From Clostridia bacterium (GTDB lineage: Bacteria > Bacillota > Clostridia > Oscillospirales > CAG-272): a stretch of 32,795 bases of DNA. The position numbers and the translations under genes are program-made. The notes beneath the pieces are model-generated. The model made no database searches. It saw nothing but the letters and a program-made list of their open reading frames with translations, and was not told the origin of the DNA. This document shows, piece by piece, positions 24,258 to 32,795 of the stretch; position 1 is the first letter of the stretch; every line of letters starts with the position of its first letter. The stretch spans positions 1 through 32,795 of the forward strand of contig JAFTUC010000023.1 in the NCBI GenBank assembly GCA_017466445.1, given 5' to 3'.

Positions 24258-25973
24258 TCATTCCACAACGAAAATGAAGGGATATATCTCCTGACCTCCG
24301 TCTATAAAATAGACCTCCGCGTCGGGATGACTCTTTGAAAGATACGTGCTGAGCTCCTCCTGCTCCTCGGGCGTTGAATCCGTACCCCTGAACACGGTAA
24401 GCATAAACTTTTCGGGCATATCAAGTAGATAAGAGGCAAGCTTTTTCGTTGCCAACATTCTGTCCGGCTCGGAGACAACGATCTCCTTTCCGATAATTCC
24501 TATCGTGTCTCCGCTGTTTATGTGAATGCCGCTTATGTCGGCATCGCGGATAGATGGTGATATGTATGCCGATGTGACTCTGTCAAGCACGTCATTGAGT
24601 TCGGAAAGAATCTCCTTTGCACTTTGAGCTTCAAGATTCATGCAGGAAAGAGCAACGTATCCGGTGCCGATGCTCTTGCTGGGAACGACGTATATGCGCG
24701 CTTTTTCGTAAAGATCTCCCGCCTGCTGCGCCGCCATAAAGATGTTTGAATTGTTGGGGAATACGAATATGTTTTCTGCGTTTATATTTTCAAACGCACT
24801 GATGAAATCGCTCGTTGACGGATTGTTCGTTTGTCCGCCGAAGATCACCTCGTCGCTTCCGAGATCTCTGAAAAGCTGCTCGACTCCCGGTCCGTTGCTG
24901 ACCGTTACTATACCGTATTTCTTAGGCGGAGCAACCTCCTTTTTCTCGGGCTCGGGCGCTGACTGTGAGATATCCCCGGACTCGGTGTGCTGAAGGGACA
25001 TGTTTTCGATCTTTACGGTTATGAAGTCACCGTAGGCAAGACAGTATCCGAGCACCTTGTCGGGCGTGAAGGTGTGTACGTGTACCTTTACTATGCTTCC
25101 TGTCATAAATGCGACTATAGAGTCTCCGAGCTCCGAAAGGAAGGCTTTCAGCTTGTCAAGATCAAAGGTGGATACGTCAGCCTTGCCGTTTCTGAGCTGA
25201 AGAAGAAATTCGGTGCAGTATCCGAAGGACATATCGCTGTTTTCGTCAAATGCGGATGTGCTCGGTGCGGACACCCTTGCGACAGAATAGTCAGCGCTCT
25301 CGTCGGAGACATCTTCGCCGTTAAGTACACGGTTGAAGCCCTCCATTATGTAAAGAAGACCGGCTCCGCCACTGTCTACCACTCCCGCCTCCTTGAGAAC
25401 CGAAAGAGCCTCGGGCGTTCTGTCAAGAGAAGCGTGCATCTCCTTGACGAGGTCGGCAAAAAGCGAACGTATCGTGCTCTTTGGGGTGATGTTTGCGACC
25501 GCATATTCGACCGCCTCTCTTGCGACTGTGAGTATCGTTCCCTCGGTAGGGGTCATTACCGACGAATAGGCCTGCTGAACACCGAGCTCAAGCGCGTGTC
25601 CGAAGGTCACGGGATCGGCTTTTTCGGAACCGTCAAGTCCCTTGGCCATGCCTGCAAAGAACTGAGAAAGTATAACTCCCGAGTTTCCTCTCGCACCGAG
25701 AAGCATTCCGTGAGACAGAGTCTTCATTACCTCCGCAAGGTCGTCCGAATCTATGTTTTCGATGGCGGCAATACCGCTTTCGATGGTCATTCTCATGTTG
25801 TCGCCCGTATCGCCGTCCGGAACGGGGAATACGTTCAGCTTGTTTACCTCTTCGGCGTTGGAGCGAAGGCGCTTGGCTCCGCCGATAGCCATCTTCGAGA
25901 GAAGAAGACCTCCGAGATATTTTATGTTGAGACCTCCGAGCTTGGAGGCTTTTTTCTTCTTTTTTGTTGCCAT
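24258..25973 (-). CDS. fakA: Fatty-acid kinase ATPase subunit (FakA/YloV-like, DAK2 domain)
   Basis: 571 residues from the ATG at 25973, 10 bases after AAAGGAG; a TTG three codons earlier is too close to that site. The N-terminal DhaL/DAK2 kinase domain carries the metal/ATP-binding NVFPVPDGDTGDNM (47-60; D53, D55, D58) and GARGNSGVILSQF. The middle domain and the C-terminal DegV-like/FakA domain follow (GIVTVSNGPGVEQLF, GGQTNNPS). FakA phosphorylates fatty acids held by a FakB protein, feeding exogenous acids into phospholipids. The FakB candidate lies directly upstream. Start region is Lys-rich. Length fits the family (about 550). Confidence 0.9.
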   Translation of the reverse strand: MATKKKKKASKLGGLNIKYLGGLLLSKMAIGGAKRLRSNAEEVNKLNVFPVPDGDTGDNMRMTIESGIAAIENIDSDDLAEVMKTLSHGMLLGARGNSGVILSQFFAGMAKGLDGSEKADPVTFGHALELGVQQAYSSVMTPTEGTILTVAREAVEYAVANITPKSTIRSLFADLVKEMHASLDRTPEALSVLKEAGVVDSGGAGLLYIMEGFNRVLNGEDVSDESADYSVARVSAPSTSAFDENSDMSFGYCTEFLLQLRNGKADVSTFDLDKLKAFLSELGDSIVAFMTGSIVKVHVHTFTPDKVLGYCLAYGDFITVKIENMSLQHTESGDISQSAPEPEKKEVAPPKKYGIVTVSNGPGVEQLFRDLGSDEVIFGGQTNNPSTSDFISAFENINAENIFVFPNNSNIFMAAQQAGDLYEKARIYVVPSKSIGTGYVALSCMNLEAQSAKEILSELNDVLDRVTSAYISPSIRDADISGIHINSGDTIGIIGKEIVVSEPDRMLATKKLASYLLDMPEKFMLTVFRGTDSTPEEQEELSTYLSKSHPDAEVYFIDGGQEIYPFIFVVE

Positions 25974-26011
25974 GACAGACAATCTCCTTTGTGCTCAGAT
26001 CTTGATAACTT

Positions 26012-26887
26012 TTATCCGCGACTCTTTCCTATAAAGAACAGAGCGAGGGTACCGGGACCCGAATGGGCGCCTATGACGGTTCCGACGTCTGTTATGAGAT
26101 CTACCTTCGCGCCGTATCTTTTCGATAAGATATCGGCAAGCATTTCAGCATCCGAGATGCAATCACCGTGGGAAATGAATATATCGGCACCGTCGAGCTT
26201 TTCCGCGAGCTCACCGTATTTGTCGGCAAGCGCGTTTATCGACGTGCGTCTTCCGCGTACCTTTGTTACGGGAACGAGATGACCCTCGTTGTCCATGTGA
26301 AGCACCGGCTTTATTCCGAGCATGTTACCGAAGAATGCGGCGGTGGCGCTGACACGTCCGCCTCTCTTGAGATAAACAAGGTCGTCGACCGTAAACCAGA
26401 TAGAGATCCTGAATTTTATGTCTTCGGCGTATTTGGCGACCTCTTCAAGAGATGCGCCCTCTTTTTTCTTGTCGAGCACGAGCTTGAGAATAAGACCCTG
26501 ACCTGCCGATGCGGCACGTGTGTCCACGGTGAATATTTTTCTTTCGGGATATTTTTCAAGCACCTGAGCGGCGGCAAGGCGCGCGGAATTGAAGGTGGTG
26601 CTGAGCCCCGAGGAAAATCCGATATAAACTATATCAAGTCCCTTTGATAAAAGCTCCTCGAATGCGGAGGCAAATCCCTCAGTGTTGACAGCGGATGTCT
26701 TGGCGACAGCTCCCTCCCTCATTTTTGCGTAAAATTCGGACACGCTCATATCCTCGTTCGAGTATTCCTTTTCGGAGCCGTCAAATCTGAAATTGAGACT
26801 GCGGAAGGGAACACCCCACTCTTTCAAAAGCTCGGGAGATATGTCGCATCCCGAATCGGTCATTATTATAAAATCGTTTTTTTCCAT
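26012..26887 (-). CDS. DegV-family fatty-acid-binding protein (FakB-like)
   Basis: 291 residues. The N-terminus IIMTDSGCDIS (7-17) is the DegV start; FSSGLSTTFNSAR (about 93-105) and the late region ITDVGTVIGAHSGPGTLALFF match DegV/FakB lipid-binding proteins, which present a fatty acid to the FakA kinase. The ATG follows AAAGGAG at ideal spacing. It lies between the MarR regulator and the fakA-like gene in one operon, which strongly supports the FakA-FakB pairing. Chain specificity of the bound fatty acid is not predictable. Confidence 0.9.
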   Translation of the reverse strand: MEKNDFIIMTDSGCDISPELLKEWGVPFRSLNFRFDGSEKEYSNEDMSVSEFYAKMREGAVAKTSAVNTEGFASAFEELLSKGLDIVYIGFSSGLSTTFNSARLAAAQVLEKYPERKIFTVDTRAASAGQGLILKLVLDKKKEGASLEEVAKYAEDIKFRISIWFTVDDLVYLKRGGRVSATAAFFGNMLGIKPVLHMDNEGHLVPVTKVRGRRTSINALADKYGELAEKLDGADIFISHGDCISDAEMLADILSKRYGAKVDLITDVGTVIGAHSGPGTLALFFIGKSRG

Positions 26888-26924
26888 TTTATTCTCCTTT
26901 AGATTAGTGTATGTGGAAATACAG

Positions 26925-27371
26925 TCAGTTATTGTAGCTGTCGCAAATTTCCTGAAGATTTTCGCTTATTACGAGAAGTCCCCTGTAGAGTATGTCACGT
27001 TCCTGTTCGGAAAGTCCTCTGTCAGAGTCCTCAAGAATACTGTCGATACGTTGATTTACGTATTCGGCAATGTGAGTTCCGGACTCGGTAAGCACGAAGG
27101 AGCGCTTGTATTTACCGTGAGAGGAATCGGCAGTCCTTATGTATCCGCTTTTTTCAAGATACTCTACCGATCTCGATACCGCCGCTTTATCCTCGTCGCA
27201 GATCTCGCAAAGCTCCTTGGCAGTAAGCTCCTGCATGGTGTAAAGATAGTAAAGGCAGGATACGTGAGAGCTTTTCAAGTTGTATTTTGCCATCTCCTCG
27301 GTCTTGATCCTTGTTATAAGACGCCTGATTTTGGCAGTTAAAAGGGTAAATTCTTTAAATCTGTTCTGCAT
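26925..27371 (-). CDS. MarR-family regulator of the fatty-acid kinase operon
   Basis: 148 residues with the MarR winged helix: ELTAKELCEICDEDKAAVSRSVEYLEKSGYI (about 48-78) followed by the wing (SSHGKYKRSFVLTESG). Helical dimerisation segments lie at both ends. The promoter of this first gene overlaps a perfect 8-4-8 inverted repeat, so autorepression is likely. FabT, the fatty-acid-synthesis repressor of streptococci, is also a MarR protein; a FabT-like role in sensing acyl-ACP or acyl-phosphate is possible but inferred only from the neighbours. The spacing from AAGGAG to the ATG is long (about 14). Confidence 0.88.
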   Translation of the reverse strand: MQNRFKEFTLLTAKIRRLITRIKTEEMAKYNLKSSHVSCLYYLYTMQELTAKELCEICDEDKAAVSRSVEYLEKSGYIRTADSSHGKYKRSFVLTESGTHIAEYVNQRIDSILEDSDRGLSEQERDILYRGLLVISENLQEICDSYNN

Positions 27372-27402
27372 AATGTTCGGTTACTCTCCTTAATACGGAG
27401 AA

Positions 27403-27435
27403 ATTATAGCACAATATTGTTGATATGTCAACAAT
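27403..27435 (-). promoter_or_regulatory. Promoter and MarR operator of the MarR-FakB-FakA operon
   Basis: On the minus strand TTGACA (27431-27426), 17-bp spacer, TATAAT (27408-27403). The perfect inverted repeat ATTGTTGA-N4-TCAACAAT (27416-27435) covers the -35, a typical position for repression. Confidence 0.85.
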
Positions 27436-27634
27436 TTTGTTAAACTGTTAAGATATCGTTTACTTTTTGGCAAATAAATGACTAAAAAGAAGGCTCTTTC
27501 TGCTTGCTTTCCGGTAAGATGACTTGAATATCCCATAAACTATACCATATCGGCAAGAAAAAATCAAGAGGCGGAAGGATTTATTAAGTCAGTGTTAAAT
27601 AAAAGTAAAAAAGTTTTAATTAATAATATTATGC

Positions 27635-27663
27635 TTGAAATGGTGAAAGAGCGCGTATATAAT
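27635..27663 (+). promoter_or_regulatory. Promoter of the alarmone synthetase gene
   Basis: TTGAAA (27635-27640), 17-bp spacer, TATAAT (27658-27663); ribosome-binding site AAGGAGG before the ATG at 27688. Nothing else was recognised between 27436 and 27634. Confidence 0.82.
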
Positions 27664-27687
27664 CGAAAATCGTAAGGAGGCTTTGAT

Positions 27688-28473
27688 ATGGTCGAAAGTA
27701 ATGGTAATAAAAGCAGCGGAATTGATTTTATCGTAGAGCTTCAGGGACAGGATAGCTCGATACCTGACGATATAGATAATATCGTTTCACTTATAGGAAA
27801 AGAAAAACTTGAGGTGTTTGCGAAATACCGTGAGATGCGTATGATGTATGCCTGTGCTATAAAAGAGATAGAGACTAAGTTTGAGGTGCTTAGTAGTGAA
27901 TTTGGTGTGCGTACTCTGAGAAACCCCATAGAGTCTATTTCCACCAGATTAAAAAGTAATGCAAGCATTATAAAAAAGATGAAAAATAACTGCGTGGAAA
28001 TGACGCTTGAATCTATGCGGAAAAATATACGTGATATAGCCGGAGTGCGTGTTATCTGCTCGTATATTGACGATATTTATACCCTTGCCGATGCGCTGAA
28101 ATCGCAAAGTGACATAACGGTAATAGAAGAGAAGGACTATATAAAAAAACCTAAAACAACGGGATACAGAAGCCTGCATCTCGTTGTCAGCGTCCCTGTC
28201 TTTTTTGCCAATAATAAAACGGATATGATGGTAGAGGTGCAGATACGTACCATTGCAATGAATTTTTGGGCGAGCTTAGAACACGAGATAAAATATAAGC
28301 GAAAAACTGCAGATGATGACGAGATAAGCTTGGGACTCCGCAGCTGTGCCGAAACTATATTCGAACTCGACAAGCGGATGCTCTCTCTGAGAAGGCTGGC
28401 GGATGAGAGATATGCTCTCAATGAAAACGAAAGCCTTATGCAAAGGCTTTCCCGAGGATATCTTGAGAATTGA
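27688..28473 (+). CDS. Small alarmone synthetase (RelQ/YjbM-like (p)ppGpp synthetase)
   Basis: 261 residues. The RelA/SpoT synthetase domain is visible in order: RLKSNASIIKKM (about 87-98), DIAGVRVICSY (about 116-126), DYIKKPKTTGYRSLHLVV (about 149-166) with the GTP-contacting Tyr/Arg region, and VEVQIRTIAMNFWASLEHEIKYK (about 182-204) containing the catalytic Glu-x-Gln-x-Arg. There is no HD hydrolase, TGS or ACT domain, so it is a single-domain synthetase that transfers pyrophosphate from ATP to GDP or GTP. The N-terminal extension of about 40 residues is acidic. Single-gene unit with its own promoter; the downstream ABC operon has a separate promoter. Confidence 0.92.
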   Translation: MVESNGNKSSGIDFIVELQGQDSSIPDDIDNIVSLIGKEKLEVFAKYREMRMMYACAIKEIETKFEVLSSEFGVRTLRNPIESISTRLKSNASIIKKMKNNCVEMTLESMRKNIRDIAGVRVICSYIDDIYTLADALKSQSDITVIEEKDYIKKPKTTGYRSLHLVVSVPVFFANNKTDMMVEVQIRTIAMNFWASLEHEIKYKRKTADDDEISLGLRSCAETIFELDKRMLSLRRLADERYALNENESLMQRLSRGYLEN

Positions 28474-28514
28474 CCGCGATAACGTATGTTAATAAAAAAA
28501 TACACCGTATGCTC

Positions 28515-28543
28515 TTGAAATTTTAAATATTTTGATGTATAAT
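28515..28543 (+). promoter_or_regulatory. Promoter of the right-hand ABC exporter operon
   Basis: TTGAAA (28515-28520), 17-bp spacer, TATAAT (28538-28543). Confidence 0.82.
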
Positions 28544-28582
28544 ATTTGATTGTATATCTGATAAAGAAAGGAATGATTTCGG

Positions 28583-30322
28583 ATGTTCAAACGATTGCTC
28601 GGTTGTGTAAGAGAGTATAAGCTGTCTACGATCCTTACTCTTATATTCATAACCGGCGAGGTCGTCATAGAAGTTTTCATACCGTTTGTTACCGCCGATA
28701 TGGTCAACCGTATCGAAAAGGGAAGACCGCTTAAGGAGGTCGTGCTTATCGGACTTGTGCTTTTTGTGATGGCTATACTGTCGCTCTGCTGCGGAGCTAT
28801 TGCGGGATACACCTGTGCGAAAGCGTCGTCGGGATTTGCGAAAAATCTCAGAGGCGATCTTTTCCATAAGGTGCAGACCTATTCATTTGAAAATATAGAC
28901 AAATTTTCGACTTCGTCTCTCGTCACAAGAATGACGACCGATGTAAGTAACGTTCAGATGTCCTTTATGATGCTGATACGTATAGCGATAAGAGCTCCCC
29001 TTATGCTGATTTTCTCGATCGTTATGGCGTATATTATGGGAGGACCGCTCGCAACGGCATTCGTTGTGATAGTGCCTTTCCTTGCCTTCGGACTTTTCAT
29101 AGTTGCAAGAAACGCGATGCCCGCATTCAGAAGGGTGTTTAAAAAGTACGACAGACTTAACGAATCGATAGAGGAAAACGTTCGCGGAATGAGAGTCGTA
29201 AAGGGCTTTTCCCGTGAGGAGTACGAAAAGGATAAGTTCGGAAAGGCGGCTGAAAATATCCGTGCCGATTTTACAAAGGCGGAAAGGATAGTTGCCTGCA
29301 ACAACCCGCTTATGCAGATCTGCGTCTATTTTAATATGGTATTCGTGCTTCTTATCGGATCGAAGCTTATAGTTACTACAGGCGGTGAGCTTATAAACGT
29401 CGGTGAGATATCCGCGATGCTTACCTACGGAATGCAGATACTTATGCAGCTTATGATGATATCGATGATCTTCGTAATGCTCACGATGTCGCTTGAATCT
29501 ATGAAAAGAATTTACGAGGTCCTCTCGGAGAATTCCTCGCTCACAAATCCCGAAAATGCGCTTTCCGAGGTTTCTGACGGCTCGGTAGAGTTTGATAACG
29601 TAAGCTTCAAGTATTCGGAAAAGGCTGAAAAATATGCGCTTTCGAATATAAATATAAAAATTCCGTCCGGATCTACCGTAGGTATCCTCGGAGGAACCGG
29701 ATCGAGTAAATCTACGATAGTCCAGCTCATCCCCAGACTGTACGATGCCACCTCAGGATCGGTAAAGGTCGGCGGAAGGGATGTAAGAGAATACGACCTT
29801 GACGTGCTCAGAGGCGAGGTAGCGATGGTCCTTCAGAAGAATCTGCTTTTCTCGGGAACTATCAGGGAAAATCTCAAATGGGGTAATGAAAACGCGAGTG
29901 ATGAGGAGATAATAGAGGCTTGTAAGCTCGCTCAGGCTCACGAATTCGTAAGCGGCTTTCCGGACGGCTACGATACAAAAATAGAGCAGGGCGGAACGAA
30001 CGTTTCGGGCGGTCAGAAGCAGAGACTCTGCATCGCAAGAGCGCTTCTCAAAAAGCCCAAAATACTTATTCTCGACGATTCCACGAGCGCGGTCGATACC
30101 AAGACCGATATGCTCATAAGAAGGGGATTTAAGGAATATATCCCCGAGACCACCAAGATAATTATCGCGCAGAGAGTAGCTTCCGTAAAGGATGCTGATA
30201 TCATCGTCGTTATGGACGGCGGACGTATAAGCGACGTCGGAAATCACGAGGAGCTTCTCGAGCGCAGTGAGATATACCGCGAGGTCTATTCTCAGCAGAC
30301 GGGCGGAGGTGATATGCAGTGA
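28583..30322 (+). CDS. Heterodimeric ABC exporter subunit with degenerate ATP site
   Basis: 579 residues; six-helix membrane domain (about 15-305) then ATPase. Walker A reads GGTGSSKST, with Ser in place of the last Gly; Walker B reads LILDDSTSAVD, with Asp where the catalytic Glu is expected; the signature VSGGQKQRL is canonical, and the switch His is replaced by Gln (IIAQRVAS). Such changes mark the non-hydrolytic site of heterodimeric exporters (BmrC/BmrD type). The partner gene follows with a 4-bp overlap. Exporter in the cytoplasmic membrane; the substrate (drug, lipid, peptide) is unknown. The ribosome-binding site AAAGGA is weak and somewhat distant. Confidence 0.9.
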   Translation: MFKRLLGCVREYKLSTILTLIFITGEVVIEVFIPFVTADMVNRIEKGRPLKEVVLIGLVLFVMAILSLCCGAIAGYTCAKASSGFAKNLRGDLFHKVQTYSFENIDKFSTSSLVTRMTTDVSNVQMSFMMLIRIAIRAPLMLIFSIVMAYIMGGPLATAFVVIVPFLAFGLFIVARNAMPAFRRVFKKYDRLNESIEENVRGMRVVKGFSREEYEKDKFGKAAENIRADFTKAERIVACNNPLMQICVYFNMVFVLLIGSKLIVTTGGELINVGEISAMLTYGMQILMQLMMISMIFVMLTMSLESMKRIYEVLSENSSLTNPENALSEVSDGSVEFDNVSFKYSEKAEKYALSNINIKIPSGSTVGILGGTGSSKSTIVQLIPRLYDATSGSVKVGGRDVREYDLDVLRGEVAMVLQKNLLFSGTIRENLKWGNENASDEEIIEACKLAQAHEFVSGFPDGYDTKIEQGGTNVSGGQKQRLCIARALLKKPKILILDDSTSAVDTKTDMLIRRGFKEYIPETTKIIIAQRVASVKDADIIVVMDGGRISDVGNHEELLERSEIYREVYSQQTGGGDMQ

Positions 30323-32259
30323 ACGGCAGACATAAAATGCCACCCGGCAAGCGTAAGATCGATAAGGGAACGCTCGGAAGAGTAATAAAGCTTCTCTTTA
30401 AGTCCTATCCCGTGCTCGTTCCCGTGACACTGTTTTGTATAGTATTTTCGGCAGTGGTCGCCTCGATACCGTCAATGTTCATTCAGAAGGTGCTCGGTGT
30501 CGTTGAAGCCTATATGAAAAATGGCTCTACCGATTGGACGGCGGCGGTGAAGGAGATCGCTCCGACCATTATAGTGCTTGTGATACTCTATATCATATCG
30601 CTTATATTCATAACCACCTATACGCAGCTTATGGCACATATAACTCAGGGATTTCTCTGTAAGATGCGTCGTAAGATGTTTGACGGAATGCAGAATCTTC
30701 CCATAAAGTATTTCGATACGCATAAGCACGGCGATATCATGAGCCACTATACAAACGATATAGACGCCCTGCGTCAGCTCGTTTCGCAGTCTCTGCCGCA
30801 GCTTATACAGTCGGCAATAGTCGTTGTTACAGTCCTTTCCCTTATGCTCGTATACAGCGTGTGGATGACCCTTGTAGTCCTTGTCGGAGTCATTGCCATG
30901 CTTTTTGTCTCAAAGGTGATAGGCGGAGGCTCGGCGAAATATTTCATACGTCAGCAGAGAGCGATGGGTACTGCCGAGGGCTATATCCAGGAGATGATGA
31001 ACGGTCAGAAGGTCATAAAGGTCTTCTCGCACGAGGCAAAAGCAAGCGAAGAGTTCGACCGTATAAATAACGAGCTTTACGAGGATAGCTCCAAGGCACA
31101 CGCGTACGCAAATATGCTCGGTCCGATAATCGGTAATATCGGTAATGTGCTCTACGTGCTCTGTGCGATAGCAAGCGGAATCTTCCTGCTTTCCGATGTT
31201 ACGAATATCAGTATAACACAGGTCGTCGGTATTCCCGCAAAGGTGTTCACGATAAGCCTGCTCGTTCCGTTCCTCAATATGACCAAGCAGTTTACCGGAA
31301 ACGTAAATACGCTCTCTCAGCAGATGAATACGATAATCATGGGTCTTGCGGGAGCAAAGCGAGTTTTCGAGATCATGGACGAGATCCCCGAAAAAGACGA
31401 CGGATACGTCACCCTTGTCAACTGCGAGATCGATGACGCGGGAAATATCACCGAATGTGAGGGACATACCGGTCACTGGGCGTGGAAGCATCCGCACGGG
31501 GACGGAAGCATCACTTATGCCGAGCTCAAGGGTCACGTTACCCTTAACGACGTGGATTTTGCTTACGAGGAGGGTAAGGACGTACTTCACGGAGTCACCG
31601 TCTACGCCGAGCCCGGACAGCAGGTAGCGTTCGTTGGCGCTACGGGAGCGGGCAAGACGACTATAACGAACCTTATAAACCGTTTCTACGATATAGCGGA
31701 CGGAAAGGTGCGCTACGACGGAATAAATATCAATAAGATAAAGAAATCCGATCTCAGACGCTCGCTCGGTATCGTGCTTCAGGATACCAACCTTTTCACC
31801 GGAAGCGTAATGGAAAATATCAGATACGGACGTCTTGACGCTACCGATGAGGAGTGTATCAAGGCGGCAAAGCTTGCGGGCGCGGATGATTTTATCACGA
31901 GACTTCCCGACGGATATAATACCGAGCTCAGTAATAACGGCTCTAACCTTTCGCAGGGACAGAGACAGCTTATCGCGATAGCGCGCGCTGCAGTCGCGGA
32001 TCCTCCCGTTATGATACTTGACGAGGCGACATCCTCGATAGACACGAGAACAGAGGCTATCGTTCAAAAGGGTATGGAAAAGCTAATGGAGGGAAGAACG
32101 GTCTTCGTTATCGCGCACAGACTTTCGACTATAATGAATTCGGACGTCATAATGGTCCTTGACCACGGACGCATCATAGAGAGAGGAAATCACGAAACGC
32201 TGCTTGCCGAAAAGGGCACCTATTATCAGCTTTATACAGGCGCATTTGAGCTGGAGTAA
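30319..32259 (+). CDS. Heterodimeric ABC exporter subunit with catalytic ATP site
   Basis: 646 residues starting at a GTG (30319) 7 bases after GGAGGTG, overlapping the preceding stop by 4 bp. Membrane domain at about 25-340. A linker insert of about 60 residues (with HTGHWAWKHPHGDGS) sits before the ATPase and is seen in other Clostridia exporters of this type. Walker A GATGAGKTT, signature LSQGQRQL (Gln for Gly, the changed signature usual in the partner of a degenerate subunit), Walker B VMILDEATSSID with catalytic Glu, and switch VIAHRLS. Together with the upstream gene it forms one canonical and one degenerate ATP site. Confidence 0.92.
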   Translation: MNGRHKMPPGKRKIDKGTLGRVIKLLFKSYPVLVPVTLFCIVFSAVVASIPSMFIQKVLGVVEAYMKNGSTDWTAAVKEIAPTIIVLVILYIISLIFITTYTQLMAHITQGFLCKMRRKMFDGMQNLPIKYFDTHKHGDIMSHYTNDIDALRQLVSQSLPQLIQSAIVVVTVLSLMLVYSVWMTLVVLVGVIAMLFVSKVIGGGSAKYFIRQQRAMGTAEGYIQEMMNGQKVIKVFSHEAKASEEFDRINNELYEDSSKAHAYANMLGPIIGNIGNVLYVLCAIASGIFLLSDVTNISITQVVGIPAKVFTISLLVPFLNMTKQFTGNVNTLSQQMNTIIMGLAGAKRVFEIMDEIPEKDDGYVTLVNCEIDDAGNITECEGHTGHWAWKHPHGDGSITYAELKGHVTLNDVDFAYEEGKDVLHGVTVYAEPGQQVAFVGATGAGKTTITNLINRFYDIADGKVRYDGININKIKKSDLRRSLGIVLQDTNLFTGSVMENIRYGRLDATDEECIKAAKLAGADDFITRLPDGYNTELSNNGSNLSQGQRQLIAIARAAVADPPVMILDEATSSIDTRTEAIVQKGMEKLMEGRTVFVIAHRLSTIMNSDVIMVLDHGRIIERGNHETLLAEKGTYYQLYTGAFELE

Positions 32260-32269
32260 AATAAGAAAT

Positions 32270-32297
32270 GACCCCGACCTGAAATAAGGTCGGGGTC
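32270..32297. terminator. Terminator between convergent genes
   Basis: An 11-bp stem, GACCCCGACCT (32270-32280) with AGGTCGGGGTC (32287-32297), loop GAAATA, followed by GTGCGTTTTA. It ends the ABC operon; the gene on the opposite strand stops at 32315. Confidence 0.88.
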
Positions 32298-32314
32298 GTG
32301 CGTTTTACAGTAAA

Positions 32315-32794
32315 TTATTTGATTATGCCGCCGCCCCATTCGACAACGGTGAATCCTTTTCGGATAAATCCGCCGAACTCCTGAGGCTCGATCTCGATTG
32401 GCTTTGTGAGAGGCTTATACGTCATGAAAACGCGAAGCAGACTGTCGGGCATAGGATCGATTATCAGATCGCATACGTCGGTATAAGCCTCCCTTTGGAA
32501 GGAGATGAGATTGTATTCGTTTTCCTGTAGCAGGGGAAGCCAGTAGATTATAAATTCGTTTGCCTCTCTCGGAGTAAGTCCGATCTTAGGGAGTATTTCG
32601 GTGAGGAAATCTGCGGTGTCCTCACCCTTTACACAAAATCCCTTGGAAAGATCCGGCTTCATATTCGAGATCCCTTCCCAATACAGGCAGTAATATTCCT
32701 TGCCGTCGGGGAAGATAAGCGTGCCGTCGGGACGGGCGGTGAAATTCTGCCAACCGTTTTCGCCGTGCTCGGGATAAGTGCAGGTGAGTTCTCC
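32315..32794 (-). CDS. Conserved hypothetical protein, 5' end beyond the window
   Basis: The frame is open to the right edge (159 residues visible), so the start is missing; an internal ATG at 32662 is not the true start because coding continues upstream (DGTLIFPDGKEYYCLYWEG). The C-terminal part (PKIGLTPREANEFIIYWLP, then ISFQREAYTDVCDLIIDPMPDSLLRVFM, ending GFTVVEWGGG) belongs to a family I have seen as uncharacterised proteins in Clostridia, but I cannot assign a function. The visible part has no membrane segment. Aromatic, acidic and beta-rich. Confidence 0.8.
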   Translation of the reverse strand, partial: GELTCTYPEHGENGWQNFTARPDGTLIFPDGKEYYCLYWEGISNMKPDLSKGFCVKGEDTADFLTEILPKIGLTPREANEFIIYWLPLLQENEYNLISFQREAYTDVCDLIIDPMPDSLLRVFMTYKPLTKPIEIEPQEFGGFIRKGFTVVEWGGGIIK

Positions 32795-32795
32795 G

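Noticed and set aside
24987-26282. A 431-codon plus-strand open frame
   Set aside because: It is antisense to the FakA- and FakB-like genes, has no domain pattern, promoter or ribosome-binding site, and is explained by codon bias on the coding strand.
30910-32067. A 385-codon minus-strand open frame
   Set aside because: Antisense to the catalytic ABC exporter subunit, with no recognisable motifs or initiation signals.

Overview
The window looks like a chromosomal segment of a Clostridia bacterium (Firmicutes, perhaps an Oscillospiraceae-like gut or rumen lineage). Evidence: strong AGGAGG ribosome-binding sites, sigma-A promoters close to TTGACA/TATAAT, a DegV/DAK2 fatty-acid kinase pair, YdbS/YdbT-like PH-domain proteins, a RelQ-type alarmone synthetase and two paired ABC exporters. 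The lineage call is inference; there is no rRNA or marker gene to fix it.

Left part, about 1-11,170, minus strand: an accessory region that ends on the right at the 3' half of a tRNA-Leu(CAG) gene (11172-11223, from the anticodon loop to the discriminator base). This is the usual footprint of an element integrated in a tRNA gene, so the sequence to its left is probably the right end of a genomic island. The island carries (a) a short HTH regulator; (b) a tightly overlapping operon for a nucleotidyltransferase-fold protein, a thymidylate-kinase-like P-loop kinase, an acyl carrier protein, a BtrH-like putative acyltransferase, an AMP-forming acyl ligase and a CYTH protein; and (c) a DNRLRE-like protein followed by a giant RHS/YD-repeat protein that runs off the left edge. 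A 27-bp palindrome, TAACC-N2-GACA-N5-TGTC-N2-RGTTA, lies in front of both the regulator operon (10904-10930) and the DNRLRE/RHS operon (5375-5401). In both places it sits five bases from a similar -10 element. The simplest reading is one regulon: an uncharacterised ACP-dependent small-molecule or modification pathway expressed together with a large RHS surface or effector protein. This is the best candidate here for an undescribed system.

Middle part, 11,223-19,770: a 40-bp perfect palindrome and a cloverleaf-like inverted-repeat block at the island junction, then a plus-strand carbohydrate-type cluster (ThuA-like protein, Gfo/Idh/MocA oxidoreductase, MATE exporter, AraC regulator). Two convergent half-size ABC exporters follow on the minus strand. 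They are preceded by a structured leader RNA with a 13-bp closing stem, a possible 13-codon leader peptide and an intrinsic terminator, which suggests transcription attenuation.

Right part, 19,776-32,795: mostly conserved functions. On the minus strand: YdbS/YdbT-like PH-domain pair, an intracellular GH3 glycosidase, and a MarR-FakB-FakA operon whose promoter overlaps a perfect 8-4-8 operator. On the plus strand: a small alarmone synthetase and a heterodimeric ABC exporter with one degenerate ATP site. The window ends inside a minus-strand gene of unknown function. No CRISPR array, insertion sequence, integrase, rRNA or complete tRNA was seen.
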